The translations under genes were made by a program, and so were the position numbers. Under the pieces are notes generated by a model. That model ran no database searches. It was not told the DNA's origin and saw only the letters and a list, made by a program, of their open reading frames with translations. A DNA stretch of 64,000 bases from Ptiloglossa arizonensis (lineage: Eukaryota > Arthropoda > Insecta > Hymenoptera > Colletidae). Position 1 is the stretch's first letter, and each line of letters starts with the position of its first letter. Below, piece after piece: positions 1 to 11,041 of this stretch. The DNA lies in the NCBI RefSeq assembly GCF_051014685.1, contig NC_135055.1, positions 16,604,001 to 16,668,000 on the forward strand, given 5' to 3'.

Positions 1-19
1 TAATACCGTCAAAGGCAAA

Positions 20-454
20 ATGAAAGGTAAACGGGAGTAAATCAACGACTATGATCGTAGTCTTACGTTACTGGATCTATAGAAACAAATTATTAAGTTT
101 TTTTTTTTAATTAAACGGCTATAAGAAACAGTACGGGAGCGAGACTAATTTTTCTCCTGTTGTCTTTTGTCAGGGATACTTATGGTTCTTGGCGTTTTCG
201 CGGTGTGCTTGTATACCGTGGACGCTCATCACTTGTCAACGCTAAAGGTGAAGGTGACGTGTCCAGACACACCGAAAGATCCACACCACGACTGTGTATT
301 AATTCCACATCCGTGTGACTGCAACTCCTATTTGGTCTGTCCGGGAACAGACCCGATCGTCATGCCGTGTCCCAAAGGGCTCCACTTCAACAAGGCCGAG
401 CAAATATGCGATTGGCCATACAGGGCGGATTGTAAAACGGATCCTCAGTGTTAA
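20..454 (+). CDS. Small secreted chitin-binding (peritrophin-A/CBM14) protein, copy A; join(20..26,174..454)
   Basis: Exon 1 gives ATG AAA G at 20-26, followed by the donor GTAAAC. The intron is 27-173 (147 bp) and ends TTTTGTCAG. Exon 2 runs to TAA at 452-454. The predicted protein has 95 residues. Residues 1-20 form a signal peptide (MKGILMVLGVFAVCLYTVDA), then HHLSTLKVK and one CBM14 domain. The canonical six cysteines are spaced C-x19-C-x5-C-x9-C-x12-C-x7-C, and the family signatures PHPCDC, MPCPKGLHFN and CDWP are present. Three further mature cysteines (in HDC, HPC and the last residue) make nine. Family members bind chitin in cuticle or peritrophic matrix, so extracellular chitin binding is the likely role. 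Length suits a single-domain member. The promoter is outside the window. The ATG at 182 is an alternative start but would drop the exon-1 residues that copy B also encodes. Exact tissue role is unknown. Confidence 0.88.
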
Positions 455-1187
455 ACCCCATGACCGATTTAAAGTGAATATTTACACATCCGTACACGCG
501 TAATGTTTACATCTACTCACACAAAACGTATTTCGAAGTCAAGGAAGTTAATAAGAATGTGATTTCGGTTCGAAAGTGATTTTTCTGTGGAATTCCGGCA
601 TAAACAATGGATAAAACGTCACAACGTCGGTGCTCTGCGATCGGTGAATAATTAAAGTATTTTTGCAACGTGATCGAATTAATTCGCCTATTTCTAGATC
701 CACTTGTCTATTTCACGTACGATACGCGTATACGAATAAATTAACTCGTTTTATACTCCGATTTTGTATTTGCAAATTACACTCGTCAGAATTTATTTTC
801 AATGCTCGTTTCGAAGACGTGTAAGGTAAATTATCGTATTCGTCGCAATATGGTTAATTAACAGAAAGTAAATTTGCACTGATTGTAAGAATATCAGGTA
901 ATCGAATAAAATATGAATTATCGTAATTACCGAAGTCTTCGGTTTCACGAGTGACTCGATATTGAAGATATCGACAAAAATGATACTTGTCACAGTGTCT
1001 CCATTTTCGACCTGTTTGTACCAATTGTCGATCTCCTTTTGTCATCGTTATGATCGATCTATATTCAAGCATATAACTAATACGTATTTTTAAGTAGAAT
1101 GAAAATGAAAATTTTACCTCGACACGATTTTTTCGCGAACGAATCACGTTCGTCGAGTTTAGCTCGAGGTGTCGATTATCGAGTACT
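455..1187 (+). other. 3' flank of copy A, highly conserved with copy B
   Basis: No further gene is seen. From about 527 to 1130 there are only about 12 differences from 6090-6695. Possible poly(A) signals AATAAA lie at 735-740 (lost in copy B) and 905-910 (kept in copy B at 6469-6474). Either could end the transcript. Confidence 0.5.
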
Positions 1188-1469
1188 TTGCCCTATCTAA
1201 GGTGCGTCAACTTTCGCGGGACACCCATACGTTACGGTTCCCTCGAAACTTTCTCTCAAAACGGGCTGCAACGGGCTGGACTCGTTTCTCGTTTTGTCTA
1301 TCCTCGAGAATTCTCGCCCCCACACGTGCGCAAACACACTAACAACCACCCACTCAGCCACTCCGACGTCTGCACGCGTTTCTCGAAACACTATCCCCGG
1401 TACATCGTAGTGAAAAGCGAGCGGAAAATTTTCTCGATGCAGCGATCGCGATCGATTCTGTATATGCGT

Positions 1470-1800
1470 ATCAAGGAGGAATCGAAACCTTGGAGAACCA
1501 TCGGTTACATAGTAAATCTGTCGTATTTTAAGACAATGAGTTCCAATTTTCAATCTCGACGATTTCGACACCAGATGTCCGCCACGTGCGGAATATCTTC
1601 TCGTGTATTGTATACGCATTGTTTCTGAACGCACATAGGCGTTTATCGCACAGGCTCGACCAAGCATTTACAGGGGGCCAATTGTAAATAATGAACACTT
1701 ATCGAGGAGAAATCGAAAACACGGATTCAATTCTAGGCCTGTCGCATTCTAAGATACTGAATTCCAATTTTCGTTCTTAATTAGATACCTTAACTATTGC
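1470..1800 (+). repeat. Degenerate internal two-copy repeat, about 230 bp apart
   Basis: GGAGGAATCGAAACCTTGG near 1474 and GAGGAGAAATCGAAAACACGG-like sequence near 1704 are each followed by a CTGTCG-ATT-TAAGA-A-TGA-TTCCAATTTTC stretch. The same arrangement is present in duplication copy B around 7035-7330. Confidence 0.55.
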
Positions 1801-2089
1801 AACAAAAATGAAAAAGAATAATAGTACGACCATCTATAGGTTATAATTCCGGGTTCAGTTACTATACTGAGTTCGACTCTCGAAATATGAACACTGTTCC
1901 TCTGAATCGCTCTATATAGGTTATGGTGACATCAGTGGAGAAAATTTCAAATATATACACCAATGATGCAAATAGGTCGAAGTTTCGTGCTTCTAATTTT
2001 GTTATTCCGTAGAATCGTACGATCAGCGAAAAAATGACACTAGTCACGTTTGTTGCAGATTGCGTAAGAGGATACGTGCAAGAAAAAGT

Positions 2090-2480
2090 CACGGTATCTG
2101 TTCCGACCGTGAGGTTCTCGATGCTGGTCGCAGGCTTCACGCGTGTACGTTCGATAAGTCCACTTAGCGGCTTATCAGGAAACGCATCGATAATTCCCGC
2201 GAGTAACAGTTCCTCGCGTCGAGGCAAATGCGTAATCGGGGTCGAGGCGGACGATCGCGTCTCAGCGCGTGCACGACGAGCGGAGACGTGCGTGCACGCG
2301 TGCACGGTCCGACGTCGGCGGCGGCTAAAACGAGACGGTGGCATTTCTGCGGGCATCGTCCGCGTGTGGGGGCGTCTTTTGATCCTCGCCGCCGCTTCGA
2401 TCGTTAATACGAGCGCGCGCGGACGTGAGCGTCTTCCGCGGCCCGCAAGAAGAACACCGGCCGCCATACTGTGATTTGAA
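2090..2480. other. CpG-rich conserved block, copy A
   Basis: A GC- and CpG-rich segment that matches 7580-7990 at roughly 96 percent. It ends with GGCCGCCAT, a YY1/Pho-like core. Both strands are open, but most differences between the copies would change amino acids, so I read it as non-coding and possibly regulatory. Confidence 0.45.
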
Positions 2481-2582
2481 TTACAGCCACGGGATCATTC
2501 GGGTGTCAAACGCGGAAAATGAACAGCGACGCGTAATCGGTAGCCAAAAATTTGCAAGTCACGACGCGAGAATCAATATCTA

Positions 2583-3373
2583 CTTTCGAACGTCTTCGGT
2601 CAGGAACGATCCAGTACGATAGCATGGAACGTATCTCTCGTATTTTTGCGTTAAAATCGATTGTAGATACGTGCTGTGATTTTGCATGTTTATCAAAAGT
2701 TACCTCTTATCGTATTTTCGATTACGATAAACCGAAACTCCGATTAATTTTTGTAATCATTTGTATTAAATTTTACTCATCAAGAACGAATTATCTAATT
2801 TGTCGAGGGCACGAATTATTAGTTCGGTATATAATCTTTATATCGACCTTGAACCGTTTGTTAAATGTAACAGCACGATGTTTGAGCAACTTGAATCTTT
2901 GCATTAGCTATTTGTATTAAAAATTAATAGTTGAATATAGCATTTACCATTTGTAGAAATATGAAATCCTCGACGATAAATTGCTATTAACCTCATATCG
3001 CTTTCATCTATTCGTCATCTTTCCAGTTCTCTATAGTACTGTACGAAGTTGAGAAGATTACCTCCGGGAAAAATTGCAAATCGTCTTAAGTCAGACCTAC
3101 TAGATAATTTTCGAAAAATTACACGAAGCTGTTCACATTCTCCTGACACATAATACTACACTCCCCTTAATCCAAGTGCCATCTTTCCAATCTTTCACAG
3201 TACATTTTATCGCAGACCTCGCGGAATGGTTCCTCATTCAAGTCGTATCGTATAATTACGACCTTATAAATGAATACACCTCAGAATAATCAAACCTAAC
3301 AAATTTTCCAACAATACAACTATCCATTTCTTGGAAAACGACAATGATCGACTAAAATCACCCGTTAGTATCG
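2583..3373. other. About 790 bp present only in duplication copy A
   Basis: Copy B runs straight from the GATATCTAG region at about 8080 to the AATGTTGCAAACC region at about 8088, where copy A has about 790 extra bases. The segment contains a degraded member (about 3045-3230) of the dispersed repeat also seen at 16437 and 54895. It is either an insertion in A or a deletion in B. Confidence 0.7.
3045..3230 (+). repeat. Degraded dispersed repeat (family of 16437 and 54895)
   Basis: The order of motifs TTAAGTCAGAC, GTTCACATTC, CATAATACTACA and CTCCCCTTAA resembles the better copies, which read GTCAGACG, GTCCACATTC, CATAGTACCACA and TTCCCCTTAA. Identity is low, and the repeat is recognised by order and spacing. 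Confidence 0.5.
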
Positions 3374-3742
3374 AGAATGTTACAAACCTAGTTCTCGGTA
3401 AAAGATTCGATCACTTCGATGAAACTTTCATTGTGAAAATTGCGAACAAACTATATCTACACGAACATTTAACAAATATACGAAACCGGAACCACAAAAC
3501 GCAAACAAATAATCACGAAACGCAGAGATTAAGTTATCGTCGATTCACGATGGTCAACACGGAAACGACGTCCTCGCGAGCGAGGGCGTAACAAAGCGTA
3601 TCGGGGAGCTCGTATTCCGAGCGTTTCACGGCTGGGTCCGCGCGAGCGCGAGCGCGTTCCGCTTAAACAATTAGACGTGCGCTCGACGTAACGAGATAAA
3701 TCACGATTTTCAGAGCTTAAGTGACATCGATGACTATTGACG

Positions 3743-5295
3743 CATCGATTCAGTCCCAATATTAACGATCACTCCCACTTTAGAATATTCAAAACAGTTA
3801 AAATAGTAAGCAGTACACTATTTCATTATATTCCATTAAAAAACAATTTAAGATGACCTTTTCGACCACAATCTGGAAAGTGATAAATTTATTCTCATAA
3901 CGATACTCAGTATCAAAATATCCACGATAAAAGTCGTCCTTTCGTGTACCGTTCGATAATTGTCCTCGAGTAACACTTATCGCGGGAAACTCTGTATATT
4001 CTAATGGTAACACTGAAAATGGCCGCGACGCCGTAATTTTCGCTTCGTAGGCGATTTTTGTTTCGATGTTATACCTAAATTTGCCGTTTCGATTTCCGTT
4101 TCATCGGTTACGAGAGGACTGGAGGGGAGGGGAGCTTTTCGACGCTGTTCTACGATTAACGCTCGCGCTCTCCCCTATCCTCCACTATCGTACAAACGCA
4201 CGGAGATGAACGTGCCGCGAATTATGCGGATGCAAAGGCAGGTCACTCAACTTGTGGACCTCTATCCATACAACCATCCTCTTGTACATGTGTACGTAGA
4301 CTCACACTATGCCTCGCGAACTATGCTACCAACGACGATTTTTTGTTTGCACGCTCTTTTATCACGAATTTCGATCGTAGATCTACAAACCGTTTCACCA
4401 TTGAAAACCACGTTGCTCGGGCCCCCCTGCTTCCTGGTACCCCTCGTAAGGGGGTCACGCGACGCGTCGGAGAATTCCTTTTTTTTTCAAATTTTATTTA
4501 AGTTTTGAATTTTCAACTTATCTCGCAGCTTACGAGCTCTTATCGCGTTTTTACCTCGTGTTTATATACATTTTTAACTTCCTTCTATGATTCACCAATA
4601 AGGAAACGTCTGAAAATTGTAATATGGTTTTTGTCAATTTTTATTTGCAGGAGTTTCTTTCCTTTTTCTTCTCAGCGACGGTATTTTCATTTTCATTATT
4701 TAGCTCAGTACGTTTTATTTAGGTAAATAAGGTATTTAACTGTCCAGATGTTCCCCACGCTAGGCACGTGTACTACATCTGAGCATTCATGTGTTCAATT
4801 TCCTCTTTCTCGATTTTCTTTTTTTTCAACTTCCAGAAATAGTACGTTACGTTACATATATACAGTTCTTCTGTAATTGGATATCTCATTCGAATGCACT
4901 TGTTTCTTTTCGATCGATGAAAAAGAAAGCTTTCTATTGCACGTTCAAGCGAATCTCATTTTGTTCCTCTTCTGGTTAGGTTCAACGAATTGCAGTCTTC
5001 CGTTGTAAGATTTGAGAATGAAATTAATAACTTGTATAATTTCGTACGTGAAACAACTGTGAATAGTACAATAGTTCCTAATTTTATATCTCATACTTGA
5101 AAAAAAGAATTCGTCGATCCACGTCAAATTCGAAGAACCACTGCTGACTTTCTAAATTTGATTTATCGAAGAAATACTATAGTTGGACCAATTGAACCTG
5201 CATCCCTTCCGCAGGACATCTTCTCAATCGTGCGCAGTACTATTTTCCCCGGTCACGCGATTTCGATTAAACGTACCAGAATGCTTAACAACTTG
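3743..5295. other. Intergenic DNA between the two duplicated units
   Basis: AT-rich unique sequence with T-rich runs (about 4480-4830) and no exon that I can support. AAAATGGCCGCG near 4016 is a YY1/Pho-like core. The right part is presumably upstream regulatory DNA of copy B. Confidence 0.4.
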
Positions 5296-5428
5296 TTATC
5301 ATCTTTCGTTAATTATCGTCCATCATCACGTCGGACATTGCGCCTTTGTATTGCGAATATTTATCGCACTGAGAATTGATAAGACAAATTAAGGTGGTAG
5401 AAAGGTTGAAACGCGTATTCGCAGATAA
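5296..5428. promoter_or_regulatory. Three WGATAR (GATA-factor) motifs upstream of copy B promoter
   Basis: TTATCA at 5296-5301 (TGATAA on the minus strand), TGATAAG at 5377-5383 and AGATAA at 5423-5428 lie 26-160 bp upstream of the TATA box. GATA factors drive many insect midgut and fat-body genes, so this would suit a peritrophic-matrix protein. Such short motifs are also common by chance in AT-rich DNA. Confidence 0.35.
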
Positions 5429-5453
5429 AGACAAATTAATTATAGCGATCGGG

Positions 5454-5490
5454 TATATAAAGCGTGTTCGAAATTTAACGAGACAGTTAC
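5454..5490 (+). promoter_or_regulatory. Core promoter of chitin-binding gene copy B
   Basis: TATATAAA occupies 5454-5461. An arthropod initiator-like ACAGTT puts the A at about 5485, 31 bp from the first T of the TATA box, which is the standard spacing. The resulting 5' UTR of about 70 nt leads to the ATG at 5556. The start site itself is inferred. Confidence 0.7.
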
Positions 5491-5555
5491 AACGAACATT
5501 GAAACACGAAGCCGGAGAACGATCCGTGAATATTGTTAATACCGTCAAAGGCAAA

Positions 5556-6020
5556 ATGAAAGGTAAACGGGAACAAGTCGTAGTGTATTGTTACTGGATC
5601 TATAGAAATTATTTATTCATTTTTTTCTTTTATACGGGTGAAAATTAACCCGAAATACTTCGAACGTGACAAATGTTGCGCAAAAATTTTCGTACGCGTT
5701 TCCAGCGAGACTAATTTTTCTACTGTTGTCTTTTGTCAGGTATACTTATGGTTCTTGGCGTCTTCGCGGTGTGCTTGTACACCGTGGACGCTCATCACTT
5801 GTCAACGCTGAAGGTGAAAGCGAAGTGTCCGGAGGTACCGAAAGACCCACACCATGATTACGTATTAATTCCTCATCCGTGTGACTGCAACGCCTATTTG
5901 GTCTGTCAGGGACCAGACCCGATCGTCATGCCTTGTCCCAAAGGGCTCCACTTCAACAAGGCCGAGCAAATATGCGATTGGCCCTACAGGGCGCATTGTA
6001 AAACGGATCCTCTGTGTTAA
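5556..6020 (+). CDS. Small secreted chitin-binding (peritrophin-A/CBM14) protein, copy B; join(5556..5562,5740..6020)
   Basis: This is the tandem paralog of the gene at 20-454, with the same structure. ATG AAA G lies at 5556-5562, the phase-1 intron is 5563-5739 (177 bp, GTAAAC to TTTTGTCAG), and exon 2 ends with TAA at 6018-6020. The 95-residue product has the same signal peptide and the same six canonical CBM14 cysteines. Differences from copy A include VT to AK, DT to EV, Cys to Tyr in the HDC/HDY position, S to A, P to Q, T to P, D to H and Q to L. It has eight mature cysteines, an even number, against nine in copy A. A TATA/initiator promoter lies about 70-100 bp upstream of the ATG. The likely role is an extracellular chitin-associated protein of cuticle or midgut lining; that is a family inference. 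Confidence 0.9.
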
Positions 6021-6751
6021 ACAATGACCGATCTAAAGTCAATATTTACATATCCGTACATACGTAATGTTTATATCTACTAACACAAAACGTATTTCGA
6101 AGTCAAGGAAGTTAATGAGAATGTGATTTCGGTTCGAAAGTGATTTTTCCGTGGAATTCCGGCATAAACAATGGATAAAACGTCACAACGTCGATGCTCT
6201 GCGATCGGTGAATAATTGAAGTATTTTTGCAACGTGATCGAATTAATTCGCCTATTTCTAGATCCACTTGTCTATTTCACGTACGATACGCGTATACGAA
6301 TGAATTAACTCGTTTTATACTCCGATTTTGTATTTGCAAATTACACTCGTCAGAATTTATTTTCAATGCTCGTTTCGAAGACGTGTAAGGTAAATTATCG
6401 TATTCGTCGCAATATGGTTAATTAAGAGAAAGTAAATTTGCACTGATTGTAAGAATATCAGGTAATCGAATAAAATATGAATTATCGTAATTACCGAAGT
6501 CTTCGGTTTCACGAGTGACTCGATATTGAAGATATCGACAAAAATGATACTTGTCACAGTGTCCCCATTTTCGACCTGTTTGTACCTATTGTCGATCGCC
6601 TTTTGTCATCGTTGTGATCGATCTATATTCAAGTATATAACTAATACGTATTTTTAAGTAGAATGAAAATGAAAATTTTACCTCGACACGATTTTTTGGC
6701 GAACGAATGGCGTTCGTCGAGTGTTGCTCGAGGTGACAATTATCGAGTACT
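6021..6751 (+). other. 3' flank of copy B, highly conserved with copy A
   Basis: Counterpart of 455-1187, with no gene seen. AATAAA at 6469-6474 is the poly(A) signal shared by both copies. The first 75 bp after the stop differ more than the following 600 bp. Confidence 0.5.
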
Positions 6752-7579
6752 TTGCCCTATCTAAGGTGCGTCAACTTTCGCGGGACACCCATACGTTACG
6801 GTTCCCTCGAAACTTTCTCTCAAAACGGGCTGCAACGGACTGGACTCGTTTCTCGTTTTGTTTATCCTCGAGAATTCTCGCCCCCACACGTGCGCAAACA
6901 CACTAGCAACCACCCACTCAGCCACTCCGGTGTCTGCACGCGTTTCTCGAAACCCTATCCCCGGTACATTGTGGTGAAACGCGTGCGGAAAATTTTCTCG
7001 ATGCAGCGATCCCTTAACAAAGTCGTACGCGTATCAAGGAGAAATCAAAAACCATTGACTACATCGTAAATCTGTCCAATTTTAAGACAATGAGTTCCAA
7101 TTTTCAATCTTGACGATTTTTACGCGAGATGTTTGTCACGTGCGGAATACCTTTTCGAGTATCGAGTAGACATGGAGCCTGAACACCCATAGGCGTTTAA
7201 CGCACAGGCTAGACGGAGCATTTATAGGGGCCAATTGTAAATAATTAACAATCATCGAGGAGGTTTCAAAACCTCGGAAAGCCATCGACTGAATCGTAAC
7301 TATTAGCCTACTAAATTTCATTAAAATCAGTGAGAGTCACTTCTGACACTCCTGTTAGGTAAGGTTAGGTTTGGATTCAACCCTCGAAATATGAACACGT
7401 ATCTCTGTATCGCTCTATATAGGTTATGTTGACACAAGTGGAAAAAATTTCGAATATATACACCAATGATGCAAATAGGTCGAAGTTTCGTGCTTCTATT
7501 TTTGTTATTCCGTAGAATCGTACGATCAGCGAAAAAATGACACTAGTCACGTTTTGTTGCAGATTGCGTAAGAGGATAC

Positions 7580-7990
7580 GTGCAAGAAAAAGTCACGGTA
7601 TCTGATCCGACCGTGAGGTTCTCCATGCTGGTCGCAGGCATCGCGCGTGTACGTTCGATAAGTCCACTTAGCGGCTTATCAGGAAACGCATCGATAATTC
7701 CCGCGAGTAACAGTTCCTCGCGTCGAGGCAAATGCGTAATCGGGGTCGAGGCGGACGATCGCGTCTCAGCGCGTGAACGACGAGCGGAGACGTGCGTGCA
7801 CGCGTGCACGGTCCGACGTCGGCGGCGGCTAAAACGAGACGGTGGCATTTCTGAGGCAGTCGTCAGCGTGTGGGGGCGTCTTTGGATCCACGCCGCCGCT
7901 TCGATCGTTAATACGAGCGCGCGCGGATGTGAGCGTCTTCCACGGCCTGCAAGAAGAACATCGGCCGCCATACTATGATTTGAATTACAG
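7580..7990. other. CpG-rich conserved block, copy B
   Basis: Counterpart of 2090-2480, with the same GGCCGCCAT end. A one-base difference near 7555 breaks the long minus-strand reading frame of copy A, which argues against coding. Confidence 0.45.
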
Positions 7991-8518
7991 CCACGGGATC
8001 ATTCGAGTGGCAAACGTGGAAAATGAACACTGCGTGATTGGAAGCCAAACATTTACAAGTCACGGCGCGAGAATTGATATCTAGGAAAATGTTGCAAACC
8101 TAGTTCTCGGTAAAGGTTCGATCACTTCGATGAAACTTTCATCGTGGAAATTGCCAATAAAGTATATGTACGGGAATATTTAACAAATATACGTAACCGT
8201 ACGGTCGCTATACCCACCGAGAGATACACCACGAAACCCTGAGGTTAAGTTATCGTCGATTCACGATGGTCAACATGGAAACGACGTCCTCGCTCGCGAG
8301 GGCGTAACAAAGCGTATCGGGGAGCTCGTATTCCGAGCGTTTCACGGCTGGGTCCGCGCGAGCGCGAGCGCGTTCCGCTTAAACAATTAGACGGGCGCTC
8401 GACGTAACGAGATAAATCTCGATTTTCAGAGCTTAAGTGACAGCGATGACCATTAATCTGCTCGATCGCCGGAATCGCGACACCGATCTCGCCGCTCTAA
8501 CGAGCAGGCATAACGCCA

Positions 8519-8519
8519 G

Positions 8520-8585
<66 letters not shown>

Positions 8586-8930
8586 CTCTCACTCTCGCTA
8601 TTTTTTCTCTTTCTCTCTCTATTTTTTCTTTTCCTCATTCGTTCTCCGCCTTTCTTCCCTCTATATCTGTATTTTTCCTTCTTCCTCTCTTTCTCTTTCT
8701 ATTTTTCCTTTTTTCTCTCACTCCCTCCCTCCACCCTCTCTCTATTTTTTCTTTTCATCCTCACTCTCCCCCTCTCTCTATTTTTCCTTCTACTTCTCTC
8801 CTCCTTTATTTTTCCTTCTTCCTCTCTCCCTCTCTCCGTTCAAACCTTCTTTCCCACTCTCTCTCTCTGTACTTTTCGTTGTTCCTCTCTCTCCCACCGA
8901 GACTCGCGAAGCACTTCGATCTCTTCCTCC
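8519..8930 (+). repeat. Long polypyrimidine tract with (CT)28 microsatellite
   Basis: 8521-8576 is an uninterrupted (CT)28. The rest, to about 8930, is almost pure C/T with recurring CTCTCTATTTTTCCTT blocks. It begins about 60 bp after the end of duplication copy B. The open frame through it is low complexity (Ser/Leu/Phe) and is not a gene. Confidence 0.9.
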
Positions 8931-11041
8931 CCAGGCCGGATAAAGGAAACTTTCGGCGTGCATCACCGTCTCGATAGGTAAGTAAGGTCGTCGATGGGGC
9001 GGTAAGAATCTGCGAGAGACGTTCGACGGTAATCAATGGTCGCCACGACTACGTATGCGCAGCCTGGTCATGGTTCTCCACCACCCTCCAACTCCACCAT
9101 CCATCCACCCCGTGTGTACGAGAGAGCGAGCACGATGGTAACGTCCCGACGAAGAACGCCCGGGTACAAGAAGGAAGAACTGGTCTGGAGGGTGGTTGAT
9201 ATCTGCGAGAGGACCCGGTGACCGGCCACCCCGTAGCCCGTATAACTCCGATAACGGCCGACCGACCACCATAAACCCTCGGTCTTTCACTCCTGGAAAT
9301 ACCCCCTTGCGCACATATTCCCGCCTGCTCCACGAAATTCTTCGCGGACACGGGATTCCACCGTATGCTATTTTCCCTGCGCGGGGGTCTATGGGGTCAG
9401 AGTCGTTGAATACGAGAAATCGGGGATTTTCGATTTTATTTTGCGATTCTTTTAGTTTTTTTTTTTTTTTATAACGAAGGTGTGCACAATGATTAATTTG
9501 GAAACTCAGTGATCGCGAAAGGGTAACACTTTTTGTAAAATTTATTACAACGTAATAAAAAAGCTGTATTTCATGCATGCAATATTCAATTTTCCCTATA
9601 TCGAAGAAAATTCAGAAAAAGTTCATTTAACTTTTCCACGTGGTACCCAACTCTCTTTAAGATACATTTTAAACATTCCTTTCAATTTTTACCAAAATCT
9701 GTTCACTGGTTTCTACACTTCGTTACTATCCACGATAGCAAAATTTATATTCCCTAAGTGTTACTCCTAGTCTAACAATCCAAAAACTGGATAATTCCAA
9801 CCCGAATATACATAATCTTCGACTCTCAGAAATTAGCCATGAATAAAACCGACTATTAACGTATCACTATTAACGATTGCCCCACGTTGAAGTGTTTCAC
9901 CGAAATGTTCCAATTCACACTTAACGAGTAAGCGCGCGAAGAGTCGCTCTCGCTCGAGACTCTCGTTTGTATGAAAATTGTCCTCGTTCGACGTGAGTTG
10001 TCCGAGAATCTCGGTCCGTTCGATTCGTTCAACGATAAAAGAATTCCCTGGACACGTTCGAATCGATTAATTCGAAGCGCGAGTATCGTTCGAGATTGTT
10101 CTTCGATATTCCTTAGCGCGATACGCAATGCCATTATCGTGCAAAGCTGGTCGTAACGATAGCACGATCCTTCGTAAATCTCCACCCTCTGTCCCCCCAC
10201 CACCCCCTCCACCCTCCCCCTCGTTCCCCCTCCCCTTGAGGGACACGCGGCGCGCATTTAGGGAAACTAATGGCAAAAACCGGCATAATAATTCCGGAAT
10301 CGATCTCGGCGCGGCAGCCCTTATCTCGCATGTATGTATACAGCAGGTAGACAGCCTGGCGGTCACGTGACAGGGACTCTCGTAAAGGTAAGGACGGGTT
10401 GAAAATCCATTATTAACCCGGGGGCCGAAGGGATCCGTAATAAACGTGGCTGCCTTCGGAGCTCGGGGATGGAAAAGGAGGATAAAGGAGCGTTGCAACG
10501 GTGGATTCATAAAGCCGACAGATGTTGCTATTCGTGTCTCGGAAGTTCGAGTTTTCGTTCGCGGCACCGACCCCGCTAATTAGACGTTGTTCCCCTCGCT
10601 TTGATATTGTCACCGAACCACCGCATTATCGGTTATATAAATTAGCGAACATGGAACGGAACATCGTATCTCTTTGAAATCTCGGGAACCGTACGGCTCG
10701 TTAGTTGCTTTTATTTACCGACTGTACCCGGTGGTATAGTCGATAAAATATTTTAACGAAGTGCGCAACGATATTTATTTTTGGAGACGAAGTTTGCGAG
10801 TTGGAATTTTCCGTAAACGACGTTTCCTCGTTAATTCGATCGAACGCCTTCGATCGATCGGATCGTAGAATTTTTTGTATCTTGAATTTTAACATCGATT
10901 ACAGAACAACGTTAAGTAAATGTAAAAATCTTCCGATGGTCCGTTCTTGTTTCATAATTATTTATGGAAGGAAATATTTTGCGTTTTTGTATAAGAATGG
11001 TGTCTATTTTGGTGTCTACTTGTGAATGGCTCGCCAGTTTG
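8931..11041. other. Unique, partly CpG-rich DNA, no gene recognised
   Basis: CpG-rich stretches lie at about 9030-9400 and 10130-10600, separated by AT-rich sequence. Open frames overlap on several strands and show no recognisable domain. A C-rich G4-type tract lies at 10184-10236. Confidence 0.4.
10184..10236 (-). other. G-quadruplex-type tract on the minus strand
   Basis: The plus strand shows many runs of three to six C separated by one to four bases (for example CCCCCCACCACCCCCTCC). The minus strand therefore has more than four G-runs, which fits the G4 pattern. Function is unknown. Confidence 0.55.

Larger units (their letters stand above)
1..3742 (+). repeat. Segmental tandem duplication, copy A
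   Basis: Matches 5537-8458 in the same orientation, with an offset of 5536 at the left and 4716 at the right. The unit holds the chitin-binding gene and about 3 kb of downstream DNA. Similarity stops just after the shared GCTTAAGTGACA-GATGA near 3742. The left end is cut by the window edge. It carries about 790 bp (near 2583-3373) that copy B lacks. Confidence 0.92.
5537..8458 (+). repeat. Segmental tandem duplication, copy B
   Basis: Direct-orientation copy of 1-3742. Most of the downstream DNA aligns at about 95-98 percent by eye. The intron of the gene is much more diverged. The right end falls immediately before a (CT)28 microsatellite region. The true left end may lie upstream of 5537, because copy A is truncated there. 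Confidence 0.92.

Noticed and set aside
1862..2467. 201-codon minus-strand frame starting ATGGCGGCC, with a 142-codon counterpart at 7543-7971
   Set aside because: About 12 of about 16 base differences between the copies change the amino acid, copy B is frameshifted, the plus strand is also open, and no domain is recognised. It reads as CpG-rich non-coding DNA.
8437..8943. 168-codon frame over the CT tract
   Set aside because: Low-complexity Ser/Leu/Phe from a microsatellite.
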